DNA from: Arenibacter algicola
GTDB taxonomy: Bacteria; Bacteroidota; Bacteroidia; Flavobacteriales; Flavobacteriaceae
Assembly: GCF_000733925.1 (NCBI RefSeq)
Contig: NZ_JPOO01000003.1
Location: 2,356,001-2,420,000 of the forward strand
Length of the DNA stretch: 64,000 bases
Direction: 5' to 3'
The notes beneath the pieces were generated by a model. The model had not been told where the DNA came from and ran no database searches. It saw only the letters and a program-made list of their open reading frames with translations. Positions within the stretch are counted from its first letter, which is position 1. Every line of letters begins with the position of its first letter. The translations under genes were made by a program, and so were the position numbers. Positions 1-6,870 of this stretch are shown in pieces.

Positions 1-71
1 GTTGTAGTAAATATTTGATGCCGCTATAATAGAAATATAGCAACAAATAACTTTATTCCTACGTTACCCGC
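1..71 (+). repeat. Partial attC-like end of a preceding cassette
   Basis: The left edge carries a small hairpin, GCTATA (23-28), seven-base loop, TATAGC (36-41), with GTTG at 1-4 and CAAC at 41-44. The shared cassette core ACG|TT follows at 61-65. GTTACCCGC (63-71) is complementary to the box after the gene at 91-831. I read this as the right part of an attC-like site belonging to a cassette mostly outside the window. The junction is well supported; the hairpin assignment is less so. Confidence 0.45.
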
Positions 72-90
72 AAGCTAAAAAAAACAAAAT

Positions 91-831
91 ATGGAATCAT
101 CTGACTGGATTTCTTTAGGAGCAATTATCGTTTCAACGATAGCACTTGGAGTTTCAATAATTGCAATCTGGAATACCCATTTCAAAAAGTTCACACCAAT
201 TTTGACAGTTGGTAACTGCAAGTTCAGAATTTATCCTATAAAAAGTGAAGGCGAAAAATGGTATTTACCAAGTTTTAATATTCCCATCAGTTTTACAAAT
301 AATGGAGCTCAAATTGGAAAGATTGAAGATATTAGAATAAAAATATCATTTCCTGAACTTCCAATACCTAATCATTATGAAATTTTTGAACCTAAATGGA
401 TTGTAGATGGTAAAAAACTAACGAATAATAGATTTGAATGGATTGATAATGCTGTTCTCGAAGATTGGATGCCAACAGTTATAGTTTCAAAAGAAACTAA
501 AATAAAAGAAATTGTTTTTGAAACAAGATGGGAAGAACCAGTTATTCAAAAAAAGATGCTCTGTATTTTAGAAATAAAAATTGACGATAAGCCTAAATGG
601 ATAAAAGCAGCTGAATGGAATTACTTTTTGGATGAGAAAAGATGGTTGAATTTAGCGGAAAGAGGAACCGCATACATATCGTCGCCAAAGCCGACACAAA
701 CTAAAGATGTTTCAATTCAACCTGCTGATTTACATAAATATACCGGAACTAAAGAACCATTACCTAAATTGGATTTGAATCACGCACCTTCCTATCTTGA
801 TTACAAAAAAGACGAAAAAGCCAGCGGGTAA
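91..831 (+). CDS. Cassette 1 protein: membrane-anchored, unknown function
   Basis: I do not recognise the family of this 246-residue protein. A hydrophobic segment at about residues 8-27 suggests one N-terminal transmembrane anchor with a short outside end. The remaining 200 residues are soluble, beta-rich and aromatic, with several tryptophans, and the tail is charged and lysine-rich. The ATG at 91 lies 27 bases inside the cassette boundary after an A-rich leader, as is usual for cassette genes, and there is no obvious ribosome-binding site. The stop TAA (829-831) straddles the insertion point of the group II intron: T829 and A830 are cassette DNA and A831 is the last base of the intron. Without the intron, the next cassette base is also A, so the stop is TAA either way. 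No function should be assigned. Confidence 0.7.
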   Translation: MESSDWISLGAIIVSTIALGVSIIAIWNTHFKKFTPILTVGNCKFRIYPIKSEGEKWYLPSFNIPISFTNNGAQIGKIEDIRIKISFPELPIPNHYEIFEPKWIVDGKKLTNNRFEWIDNAVLEDWMPTVIVSKETKIKEIVFETRWEEPVIQKKMLCILEIKIDDKPKWIKAAEWNYFLDEKRWLNLAERGTAYISSPKPTQTKDVSIQPADLHKYTGTKEPLPKLDLNHAPSYLDYKKDEKASG

Positions 832-2690
832 TTGAGTAGACGGCTCCGCCGTTGACTGACGGAGTGCGCCTCTCACACCACCGTACGTACGGGTCTCGTA
901 TACGGCGGTTCGTAAATTGATGGGTTCAATTCCATGTAAAGCTTTAACATTGCTTGGTAGCCCCTGTTTTGAAGTCTTTTGAGGGTAATAGTGGAGTTCA
1001 AAATTGGACTCTGGGCTACTGCCCAACCTCCTTTTCTTGTTCTACTCCACGCATATGCATGGTCTTGGTCTACACCCAATCGGATTAGGTTTTTCCTTTT
1101 CCTCTCGGGCTTCTTCCAGTCTGTCCATATGCAATAGCGCAAACGATTCCTAAGCCATCCATCCAAATCACGAAGTTTGCCATGGATACTTGTTCCCCGG
1201 AAATAGTTTAACCATCCCCGTTGGATTTCGTTTATCTTGGCAACCCGCTCATCGAAACTCATGGGCTTGGTTTTAGCGGTTATCGTCTTTACCCTCATTT
1301 TTAAACTCTTCCATGCTTTTTCACTCACTACCAATTGGTATTTGCCCTTCTCCCCTTTGATATAGGTGGGTACGAAACCAAAACCCAAGATGGTGAACTG
1401 CACTGGCTTCCTTACGCCACTTTTCTCCCGGTTTACCGCGAGTTTAAGTTTCGTCTTTAGGTACTTTGAGATTGCTCCCATCGTTGCCGTTGCATCACTT
1501 CTTCGTCTGGTGTAGACACTGAAATCGTCGGCATAGCGAACGAACCGAAGTTTCCGTCTGGTCAGTTCTTTATCCAGCTCGTTGAGCAGGATGTTGGACA
1601 ATAACGGACTGATCGGGCTTCCCTGTGGGACGCCTTTTCTCCTCTTTTCAAGTTTGCCATTGATCAAGATCGGTGCTCGTAACCATTTACGTATCAATTG
1701 GAGCGTAATTTGACATTTTACCTTTTGGTAGAGCAAGTTCAAAAGCAGGCAATGGTCTACTTCATCGAAAAATGTCTTTAGGTCTATATCTACGATAAAA
1801 CTATACCCCTCATGGATATATTCCAGAGCCTTGCCAACTGCTTGGCGGGCATTTCTGTTGGGGCGGAATCCATAACTATAGGCACTGAAACCATTTTCAA
1901 ATTTAGGCATCACAACTTGTGATACCGCTTGTTGGAGCAACCTGTCGGTTACTGTTGGGATTCCCAAGAGACGGGATTTCCCGTTTGCCTTGGGAATTTC
2001 CACACCAAGAATGGCTTGGGGTCGGTACTTTCCTTGCTTTACCGTTTGGAGTATGTGCAACTTGTTCTCTCGCAGATACTCTGTGAGTTCCGTTGTTTTC
2101 ATTCCATCGATTCCTGCACTGCCCTTGTTCGCAATTACTTGTTCTAGGGCTTTTTGCAGATTGTAAGGATGTACTACTTGTCCAATCATTTTTTTGGTTT
2201 ACATTTTCTTTGACCTGTCTTCGTTACAGAGGGCTATCCGCCTAGGGCGGATTCCGTTCTGCATTGAAGACCAATTTACGTTTGGCCCTTCCTTTGCTTG
2301 TGAGACCTCGGATTTATCCATCCGCTCGTTTCTGTAAAGTACTATGACCTCTGCTGACTTCTCTACCTAACCAACTCGTAGTTGTAGAGACCTCCCCAGG
2401 TAATGGCATCTTCTTTCCCCCGATTCCTGCCGTATCTACATAAATGCACCTTTTGTACTCATTGGGCGTTACAATGATGTGCTTGCTTACCCATGCATAA
2501 ATGCCTCATATACGGTTCCTGTCCGTCAGTACCGAGCTTTGTAGTCTCGCTTCCTTCAGATGTAACCTCGCAGTTACCACCCTTGCGACTTACTAATGGT
2601 TCAAGGAGTTACCCCTGCCCATAAGGGACTTGCACCCTCTAGATTAATACCATATCTTAGATATGATAAAGATGCCCATGCTGGGCACAC
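831..2690 (-). mobile_element. Group II intron, class C-attC type, complete
   Basis: Read on the minus strand, the intron starts near 2690 with GTGTGCCCAGC, a typical group II 5' end, and finishes near 831 with CTACTCAAT. Domain V lies about 860-910: two arms around a CGTACGTACGG-type stem, then GTGTGAGAGG. Domain VI lies about 831-860. The maturase gene (873-2189) sits in domain IV and runs into domain V. Length is about 1,860 bases. The bottom-strand exon junction is GTGT|TACCCGC. Known: class C-attC introns insert in the bottom strand of attC sites at TTGT|T-like sequences beside the attC stem. Here the 5' exon is the attC stem arm and the 3' exon is the conserved outer box, so the match is close. 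The exact 5' end is ambiguous by two bases because of a GT repeat. All parts look intact, so it may be active. Confidence 0.85.
873..2189 (-). CDS. ltrA: Group II intron reverse transcriptase/maturase
   Basis: This 438-residue intron-encoded protein splices its host intron and copies it into DNA targets. The reverse transcriptase domain covers about residues 10-290. Visible blocks are GSAGIDGM (23-30), YGFRPNR (106-112), a DIDLKTFFDEVDH block (134-146), GVPQGSPISPLLSN (186-199) and the catalytic YADD at 219-222. The maturase (GIIM/X) domain follows at about 310-400, including the WLNYFRG motif. There is no C-terminal HNH endonuclease domain, as expected for class C introns, which rely on single-stranded or hairpin targets. 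ATG at 2189 follows the intron's 5' half directly, and the stop runs into domain V. The reading frame and catalytic residues are intact. The subclass is inferred from protein length, absence of endonuclease and insertion site. Confidence 0.9.
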   Translation of the reverse strand: MIGQVVHPYNLQKALEQVIANKGSAGIDGMKTTELTEYLRENKLHILQTVKQGKYRPQAILGVEIPKANGKSRLLGIPTVTDRLLQQAVSQVVMPKFENGFSAYSYGFRPNRNARQAVGKALEYIHEGYSFIVDIDLKTFFDEVDHCLLLNLLYQKVKCQITLQLIRKWLRAPILINGKLEKRRKGVPQGSPISPLLSNILLNELDKELTRRKLRFVRYADDFSVYTRRRSDATATMGAISKYLKTKLKLAVNREKSGVRKPVQFTILGFGFVPTYIKGEKGKYQLVVSEKAWKSLKMRVKTITAKTKPMSFDERVAKINEIQRGWLNYFRGTSIHGKLRDLDGWLRNRLRYCIWTDWKKPERKRKNLIRLGVDQDHAYAWSRTRKGGWAVAQSPILNSTITLKRLQNRGYQAMLKLYMELNPSIYEPPYTRPVRTVV

Positions 2691-2817
2691 ACACCGTGTA
2701 TAATTAATGGCTAGTTTTAGCTTGCTTACGAAAATCCTCGCGGATTTTCTATTCCGTTTGTATTTGCTAAATTAGGTGCTTAAACACGCCACTAATTATA
2801 CACATCAACGTTCTCGG
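2691..2817 (+). repeat. attC-like site 1 (right part; left box 824-830 is split off by the intron)
   Basis: Rejoining 824-830 with 2691 onwards gives an imperfect palindrome of about 134 bases. The outer box GCGGGTA+AC pairs with the cassette's own start (63-71). Arm GTGTATAATTAATGG (2696-2710) pairs with CCACTAATTATACAC (2789-2803) at 14 of 15 positions. A central hairpin GAAAATCC (2730-2737), loop TCGC, GGATTTTC (2742-2749) lies inside. The site ends ACG|TT at 2808-2812. Size and layout fit the larger attC sites of integrons. Only the flanking left box is separated by the intron. Confidence 0.7.
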
Positions 2818-2834
2818 TAAGCAAAAGAAAAAAA

Positions 2835-3938
2835 ATGACCACACTAAAAGATAAAGTTGAATGGCATATAGATAATGGAAGTCCTGAAGATTTAAGCAGG
2901 ATGATAATTGAACTATACGAAAAAAACAACCAAGAAGCTTTATCTCATGTAATCATGCTTTCATTATGTGATTTTGGTGGAATCACTCAAAAAATGGAAT
3001 ATCAGAATATCGCAGCATTAGGAACATTGCATTGGGGTATTGAAGGATTGCAAGAATTGACGAAAGCTACGATAGAAAAAGGTGGTTTTAGGGCTTTAAA
3101 TAATATTTCGAGGTTGATTAGTCATATTTCAAGTAGAACTCTAAATGATTTCCTTTTCTCGAAATTTAATTTCGAATCAATTAAGAAATTGGAATTGGAA
3201 TCTGATAATTACAAAAATACTGAATGGGTAAAAACAGCTAAAGAATGTTTAATTACATTGGCAAGAGAAGCGGAAAAAGATGATAAATTTCCGATTGGAT
3301 TAATGCAGAATCTTGGATTTTCAATAAATGAACAAGCTCAAGAACACATGTTTGCGGCATTAATGGCAAGGTGGTTCAACTTAGATAGGCATGGCATAGA
3401 GAATTATTTAGAACTTGTAAATCTAATCGGCAAAGATGAAATCGACTATCAAAATTACTTAAAAAAGAACCCATACATTCTTGAACCATTTCATTCACAA
3501 ATATGGTCAAAGCCAAGATTTGGAGAATCCTTAATTCCTGATTTTTTAATTCGCTCAATGGACGATTCATATACAGTTGTTGAAATAGAAAAAGCAGATT
3601 TTCAAATAATGACAAAGGCTGGAGAGTTATCTTCTAAAGCCACTCATGCTAAAAGACAAGCTCTTGATTTCAGAGATTGGGCAATCAATAATAATCTATA
3701 TGCCATCAAAAGATTTCCTGAAATTTACAGACCATTTTGTCTTGTTGTTATTGGTAGAGAATCTGAATTAGATGAAATGCAAACTTTACGTTTAAAACAA
3801 GAAAATGAATCAACACAGGGAATATTGAAAATAGTTGGATTCGATTGGTTGTACAAAAGAGCAAAAGCCACTTTCGATAATATCGTAAATTATGGGTTTG
3901 AAAGAGATAAATATAACGAAACAATAGAAGAAGAATGA
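2835..3938 (+). CDS. Shedu-like (DUF4263) nuclease, putative anti-phage defence protein
   Basis: This 367-residue soluble protein has a helical N-terminal half (about 1-200) and a C-terminal domain resembling DUF4263/Shedu, a PD-(D/E)XK-type nuclease. Visible candidate active-site residues are D236 in PDFLI, E250 and E252-K253 in VVEIEK, and Q275 in the RQALDF helix. Known: SduA of the Shedu system is a single-gene anti-phage nuclease whose N-terminal region varies and is thought to sense or regulate. Inferred: a defence role here, supported by its place alone in a mobile cassette. The start ATG at 2835 lies 24 bases inside the cassette boundary after an A-rich stretch, and the stop lies 6 bases before the attC box. 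The family assignment rests on the motif pattern read by eye; a restriction-type or housekeeping nuclease of the same superfamily is possible. Confidence 0.65.
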   Translation: MTTLKDKVEWHIDNGSPEDLSRMIIELYEKNNQEALSHVIMLSLCDFGGITQKMEYQNIAALGTLHWGIEGLQELTKATIEKGGFRALNNISRLISHISSRTLNDFLFSKFNFESIKKLELESDNYKNTEWVKTAKECLITLAREAEKDDKFPIGLMQNLGFSINEQAQEHMFAALMARWFNLDRHGIENYLELVNLIGKDEIDYQNYLKKNPYILEPFHSQIWSKPRFGESLIPDFLIRSMDDSYTVVEIEKADFQIMTKAGELSSKATHAKRQALDFRDWAINNNLYAIKRFPEIYRPFCLVVIGRESELDEMQTLRLKQENESTQGILKIVGFDWLYKRAKATFDNIVNYGFERDKYNETIEEE

Positions 3939-3944
3939 AGCCAG

Positions 3945-4013
3945 CCGAGAACAAAGCATACAACGGTCATGTCGGCTAAACGCCGCCACGCCGTGTATGC
4001 GGGACGTTGGCAA
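3945..4013 (+). repeat. attC-like site 2
   Basis: This compact imperfect palindrome has outer box CCGAGAAC (3945-3952), arm GCATAC-A-ACGG (3956-3966) pairing with CCGTGTATGC (3991-4000) and leaving one unpaired A, and an apical stem CGGC (3973-3976), loop TAAAC, GCCG (3982-3985). The core is GGACG|TTGGC, boundary 4006|4007. A single extrahelical base in the stem is a hallmark of true attC sites, where it directs strand choice. The outer box is perfectly complementary to the start of the same cassette (2810-2817). Confidence 0.75.
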
Positions 4014-4044
4014 TAATGTGAATAAACTCAAGAACAATCATTGA

Positions 4045-5565
4045 ATGAAAGTACTTCTAGATACTAACATAATTATTCACAGAGAAGCCAACAGAGTAGT
4101 AGAACACGCAATTGGACAACTTTTCAATTGGATTGATAAATTGCATTATGAAAAATACATTCATCCAATTACAATCTCTGAAATTGATTCTTACCAAAAC
4201 AAACAAGTAGTTGCAGCTTTTGCAATAAAATTAGATAGCTATAATAGAATTAGACATCAACTTCCATTTTCGGAAAATGTACAAAGAGTAAGTACAGAAT
4301 TTGATGTTAATGACAATGACATTAATGACACTCATCTATTAAACGAAATCTATGAGAGAAGGATAGATTTATTAATAACGCAGGACAAAAAAATACATGC
4401 CAAAGCTTCTAAACTTGGACTTTCAGACAAAGTATTTAAAATTCAATCATTTCTCGAAAAGGCCACATCTGAAAACCCTGAATTAGTTCAATACAATGTC
4501 CTTGCTGTTAAAAAAGCTGACTTTGCAGAAGTTGACATTAATGACAACTTTTTTGATAGTTTCCGAGAAGACTATAATGAATTTAATAATTGGTTTAAAT
4601 CAAAATTTGATAAAGTTTGTTATGTATGTTACAGCGACAATAACTTAACTGCATTTCTTTACATAAAAGTTGAGGAAAAAACGGAAAACTACTCTGAAAT
4701 AAAACCAACATTTGATAAGAAAAAAAGACTGAAAATTGGAACCTTAAAAGTAATTAGCAATGGATATAAAATTGGGGAAAGATTCTTGAAAATTGTCTTT
4801 GATAATGCTATTCAATATAAAGTTGATGAAATATATGTTACGATATTTGATAAAAGACCAGAGCAAGGACAGTTAATAGAAATGCTTAAAGGTTGGGGAT
4901 TCAGAGAACACGGAATAAAATCCACTAAAAATGGAGATGAAATCGTTTTAACAAGACCTTTTGGAAAATCACAACCAATTAACATTAACAAACCAAAACT
5001 AACTTTTCCATTCTTTTCTAGAAATACAAGAAAATACATAATCAAAATAGAACCTGAATATCACACGGAATTATTTCCCGATAGTATTAATACAAGAGAA
5101 GATGAGACTAAATATACAGAAAACGAACCACATCGTAATAGAATTGGCAAGGTGTATATCTCACATTCTCAAGACAGACATCTTCTAGCAGGAGATATTG
5201 TAATTATTTACAGAATGGGAGACACAAAGCCAAAAAAATATTCAAGTACTGTAACATCAATATGCATTGTAGAGGAAGTTATCGATGGATTTTCAGACTT
5301 TGACGAATTCTATAAGGCTTGCTATAGAAGAACAATGATTAAAAAGGCAGATTTAGAGAAAGACTGGTGGAATAAATATCCCAAATATAGACCTTTTGTA
5401 ATAAAATTTCTTTATGCTCACTCTTTTCCGACGCCAAAGCCAACACTCAATGATTTGAACAGAATTGGCATAATTCCTGACATCATGAATATGCCACGTG
5501 GATTTATAGAATTAAATAACAATCAATTTAACAAATTAGTTAATTTTGCTTACAACCGAAAATAA
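4045..5565 (+). CDS. PIN - GNAT - PUA/ASCH-like fusion protein
   Basis: This 506-residue protein combines three parts. Residues 1-140 are a PIN ribonuclease-like domain with all four expected acidic residues visible: D6 in LLDTN, E46 in SEIDS, D95 in NDTHLL and D114 in LLITQDKK. Residues about 165-310 resemble a GNAT acetyltransferase, with the NGYKIGERFL segment at the acetyl-CoA loop position and a GFREHG strand near the end. Residues about 345-506 resemble a PUA/ASCH/EVE nucleic-acid-binding fold with AGDIVIIYR and a WWNKYPKYRPF block. PIN domains cut RNA, GNAT domains acetylate, and PUA-like domains bind RNA or modified bases. Inferred: an RNA-targeting effector, perhaps toxin or defence, acting with the ASCH gene 3 bases downstream. 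No classical small antitoxin is visible. ATG at 4045 is the first in frame and lies 39 bases inside the cassette. Confidence 0.75.
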   Translation: MKVLLDTNIIIHREANRVVEHAIGQLFNWIDKLHYEKYIHPITISEIDSYQNKQVVAAFAIKLDSYNRIRHQLPFSENVQRVSTEFDVNDNDINDTHLLNEIYERRIDLLITQDKKIHAKASKLGLSDKVFKIQSFLEKATSENPELVQYNVLAVKKADFAEVDINDNFFDSFREDYNEFNNWFKSKFDKVCYVCYSDNNLTAFLYIKVEEKTENYSEIKPTFDKKKRLKIGTLKVISNGYKIGERFLKIVFDNAIQYKVDEIYVTIFDKRPEQGQLIEMLKGWGFREHGIKSTKNGDEIVLTRPFGKSQPININKPKLTFPFFSRNTRKYIIKIEPEYHTELFPDSINTREDETKYTENEPHRNRIGKVYISHSQDRHLLAGDIVIIYRMGDTKPKKYSSTVTSICIVEEVIDGFSDFDEFYKACYRRTMIKKADLEKDWWNKYPKYRPFVIKFLYAHSFPTPKPTLNDLNRIGIIPDIMNMPRGFIELNNNQFNKLVNFAYNRK

Positions 5566-5568
5566 TAT

Positions 5569-5940
5569 ATGAAAGTCGTTTTATCAATTAAACCAGAATA
5601 TGCCTTTAAGATTTTTGATGGCTCTAAAAAATTTGAATTTAGAAAAACCATATTTAAAAATAATAACGTAAAATCAATAATAGTTTATGCATCATCGCCA
5701 GTGCAAAAAGTAATTGGCGAATTTGAAATCGGTAAAATCTTCAATAATGACCTCGAAACACTTTGGAACTTGACAAAAGAACATTCGGGAATTTCAGAAG
5801 ATTTTTTTTATGATTATTTTTCGGAAAGAGAAAAAGGGTTCGCTATTCAAGTTAAGAACATGAAAAAATATAAAGTACCTAAATGCTTAAAAACAGATTT
5901 TAATTTACATCCTCCACAATCTTTTGCATACGTGAAATAA
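5569..5940 (+). CDS. Small ASCH-domain (PUA-like) protein
   Basis: This 123-residue protein starts with the LSIKPEYAFKIFDG pattern followed by KKFEFRK, the typical opening of stand-alone ASCH proteins. A SPVQKVIGEFEIG strand and a C-terminal PQSFAYV segment complete the small beta-barrel. ASCH domains are PUA-like folds thought to bind RNA, and some are hydrolases of modified nucleosides. It starts 3 bases after the stop of the PIN fusion and has no leader of its own, so the two genes share one transcript and one mobile cassette. Inferred roles: partner, antitoxin or RNA-recognition subunit of the PIN fusion. Two-gene cassettes are less common than one-gene cassettes, which suggests the pair works as a unit. 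No signal peptide or membrane segment is seen. Confidence 0.75.
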   Translation: MKVVLSIKPEYAFKIFDGSKKFEFRKTIFKNNNVKSIIVYASSPVQKVIGEFEIGKIFNNDLETLWNLTKEHSGISEDFFYDYFSEREKGFAIQVKNMKKYKVPKCLKTDFNLHPPQSFAYVK

Positions 5941-5945
5941 AATAC

Positions 5946-6078
5946 TATTGTCAAAACCATGTATATAATTAATTGTTTGGTTGTAATCTACATAAGAAAA
6001 TCCTTCCGGATTTTCTATTCGGTTCTTATTTCTTAAATCACATGCTAAACCACTCAACTAAGCATTGACAATGACGTT
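5946..6078 (+). repeat. attC-like site 3
   Basis: This site of about 130 bases has outer box ATTGTCAA (5947-5954) pairing with TTGACAAT (6065-6072). Its central hairpin GAAAATCC (5996-6003), loop TTCC, GGATTTTC (6008-6015), followed by TATTC, is nearly identical to the one in attC-like site 1. The core ACG|TT has its boundary at 6076|6077. Box 5946-5954 is complementary to the start of cassette 3 (4007-4015) at 8 of 9 positions. It closes the visible array. Confidence 0.65.
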
Positions 6079-6114
6079 CCCACCAATGTACTAAATCTGT
6101 AAAAACTTTATTAG

Positions 6115-6477
6115 GAAATTATCACAAAAATTGGGGACTGTTGGGCTCAACAGACCAAAAAAGTACTGGTAATAGAAAATGAAGCTTTTACTTCAGGAGA
6201 GGGCGAAGTGGATCCTAGAAAACTTATAGAAGACTTTATCATTTACCCCAATCCAACCAGTGGGGAATTCATTGCCGATATAACCCTATCTGAAAGAGGA
6301 AACATAAGCATCAAAATCTTCAACTTCACCAACAACGCCCTAATGGCTTCTCAAAAAGCCAGAGGGGAATCTTCCTATACCATTCCTTTTGATATCTCTG
6401 GATTGCCCTCTGGGGTATATGCAGTTCTGCTGGAGACCCCATTTGGCAATTCCCTAAGAAAAGTAATCCTAAAATAA
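6115..6477 (+). pseudogene. C-terminal remnant of a type IX-secreted protein (T9SS type A sorting domain)
   Basis: An open frame runs from just after a TAG at 6112-6114 to the stop at 6475-6477. It has no proper start and encodes about 120 residues. The last 75 residues carry the T9SS sorting-domain pattern: FIIYPNPTSGEF, then a SIKIFN strand, ISGLPSGVYAVLL and KVILK at the end. Such domains sit at the C-terminus of long secreted proteins and direct cleavage and anchoring by the PorU sortase. Nothing upstream could supply the body of such a protein, and the frame begins only 38 bases after the last cassette boundary. Inferred: the host gene lost its 5' part when the cassette array, or a rearrangement at its edge, arrived. 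A GTG at 6208 could be read as a start but gives a sorting signal without cargo. Confidence 0.75.
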
Positions 6478-6563
6478 AATATTCAAAAGAAGAGATAAGG
6501 ACCGATTTTTTTCCTGTCAAGTTTTACATGTTGTAACTATAGTTGTATATCCCTATATGGTTG

Positions 6564-6612
6564 TTTAAACAGGGAAAATCATATAGTTGGATATATTATA
6601 ACCCTGTTTAAA
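6564..6612. repeat. 11-bp perfect inverted repeat with 27-base spacer
   Basis: TTTAAACAGGG (6564-6574) and CCCTGTTTAAA (6602-6612) are exact reverse complements. The spacer is AT-rich and there is no T-run. It lies between the sorting-domain remnant and the terminator before the SusC gene. It may be a regulator site, a hairpin or the scar of a mobile element; nothing in the sequence decides. Confidence 0.4.
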
Positions 6613-6717
6613 AGAAGTGGAATCCAAAATTTAAGGCCAATGCAACCAATTCTAGTATTGATTTGAAAAGGCCCAAAAAATAAGGCCCTAATTAGGGATG
6701 CCCCAAAAAATGTAGGA

Positions 6718-6757
6718 AAGAACTCTAAAATTCATGAATTTTAGAGTTCTTTTTTTA
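6718..6757 (+). terminator. Strong palindromic terminator-like hairpin
   Basis: AAGAACTCTAAAATTC (6718-6733) is followed directly by GAATTTTAGAGTTCTT and then a run of Ts. The palindrome is nearly perfect over about 34 bases. It insulates the SusC gene at 6871 from upstream reading. Apart from this and the inverted repeat at 6564-6612, the stretch 6478-6870 holds no gene that I see; the promoter of the SusC gene should lie about 6760-6840. Confidence 0.7.
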
Positions 6758-6870
6758 CTAATCCGCAACAATCCATTTTCCTTAAGATATATTTAACGAT
6801 TGTATGTTCTATGCTTTTAACTCGGCCGGGCATGCAATTAAAAACAATTAACTAACTAAAAAATTTATTT

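Larger units (their letters stand above)
64..6076 (+). mobile_element. Integron-like gene-cassette array (three cassettes, no integrase seen)
   Basis: Seen: four junctions with the same core ACG|TT at 63|64, 2810|2811, 4006|4007 and 6076|6077. Between them lie three units, 64-2810, 2811-4006 and 4007-6076, each with its gene or genes on the plus strand near its left end. The first bases of each unit are the reverse complement of a box right after its own gene: GTTACCCGC (63-71) against GCGGGTA+AC (824-830 plus 2691-2692), GTTCTCGG (2810-2817) against CCGAGAAC (3945-3952), and TTGGCAATA (4007-4015) against TATTGTCAA (5946-5954, 8 of 9). Known: this is the geometry of integron cassettes, where G|TTRRRY pairs with RYYYAAC in attC. 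Inferred: a cluster of attC sites lacking an integrase, or one whose integrase lies left of the window. Gene content (putative nuclease, PIN fusion, unknown) fits cassette cargo. The DNA is visibly more AT-rich than the core genes further right. Confidence 0.75.

Noticed and set aside
760..1026. Open frame of 88 codons on the minus strand at the intron end
   Set aside because: It overlaps the maturase C-terminus, intron domains V-VI and the cassette 1 gene in another frame; no protein features.
4045..5940. Classical VapBC toxin-antitoxin pair
   Set aside because: The PIN part is fused to two more domains and the partner is an ASCH protein downstream, not a small DNA-binding antitoxin upstream.
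1..6477. CRISPR array or insertion sequence as the cause of the repeats
   Set aside because: Repeats are three different palindromes separated by whole genes of different lengths; no transposase and no regular spacers.
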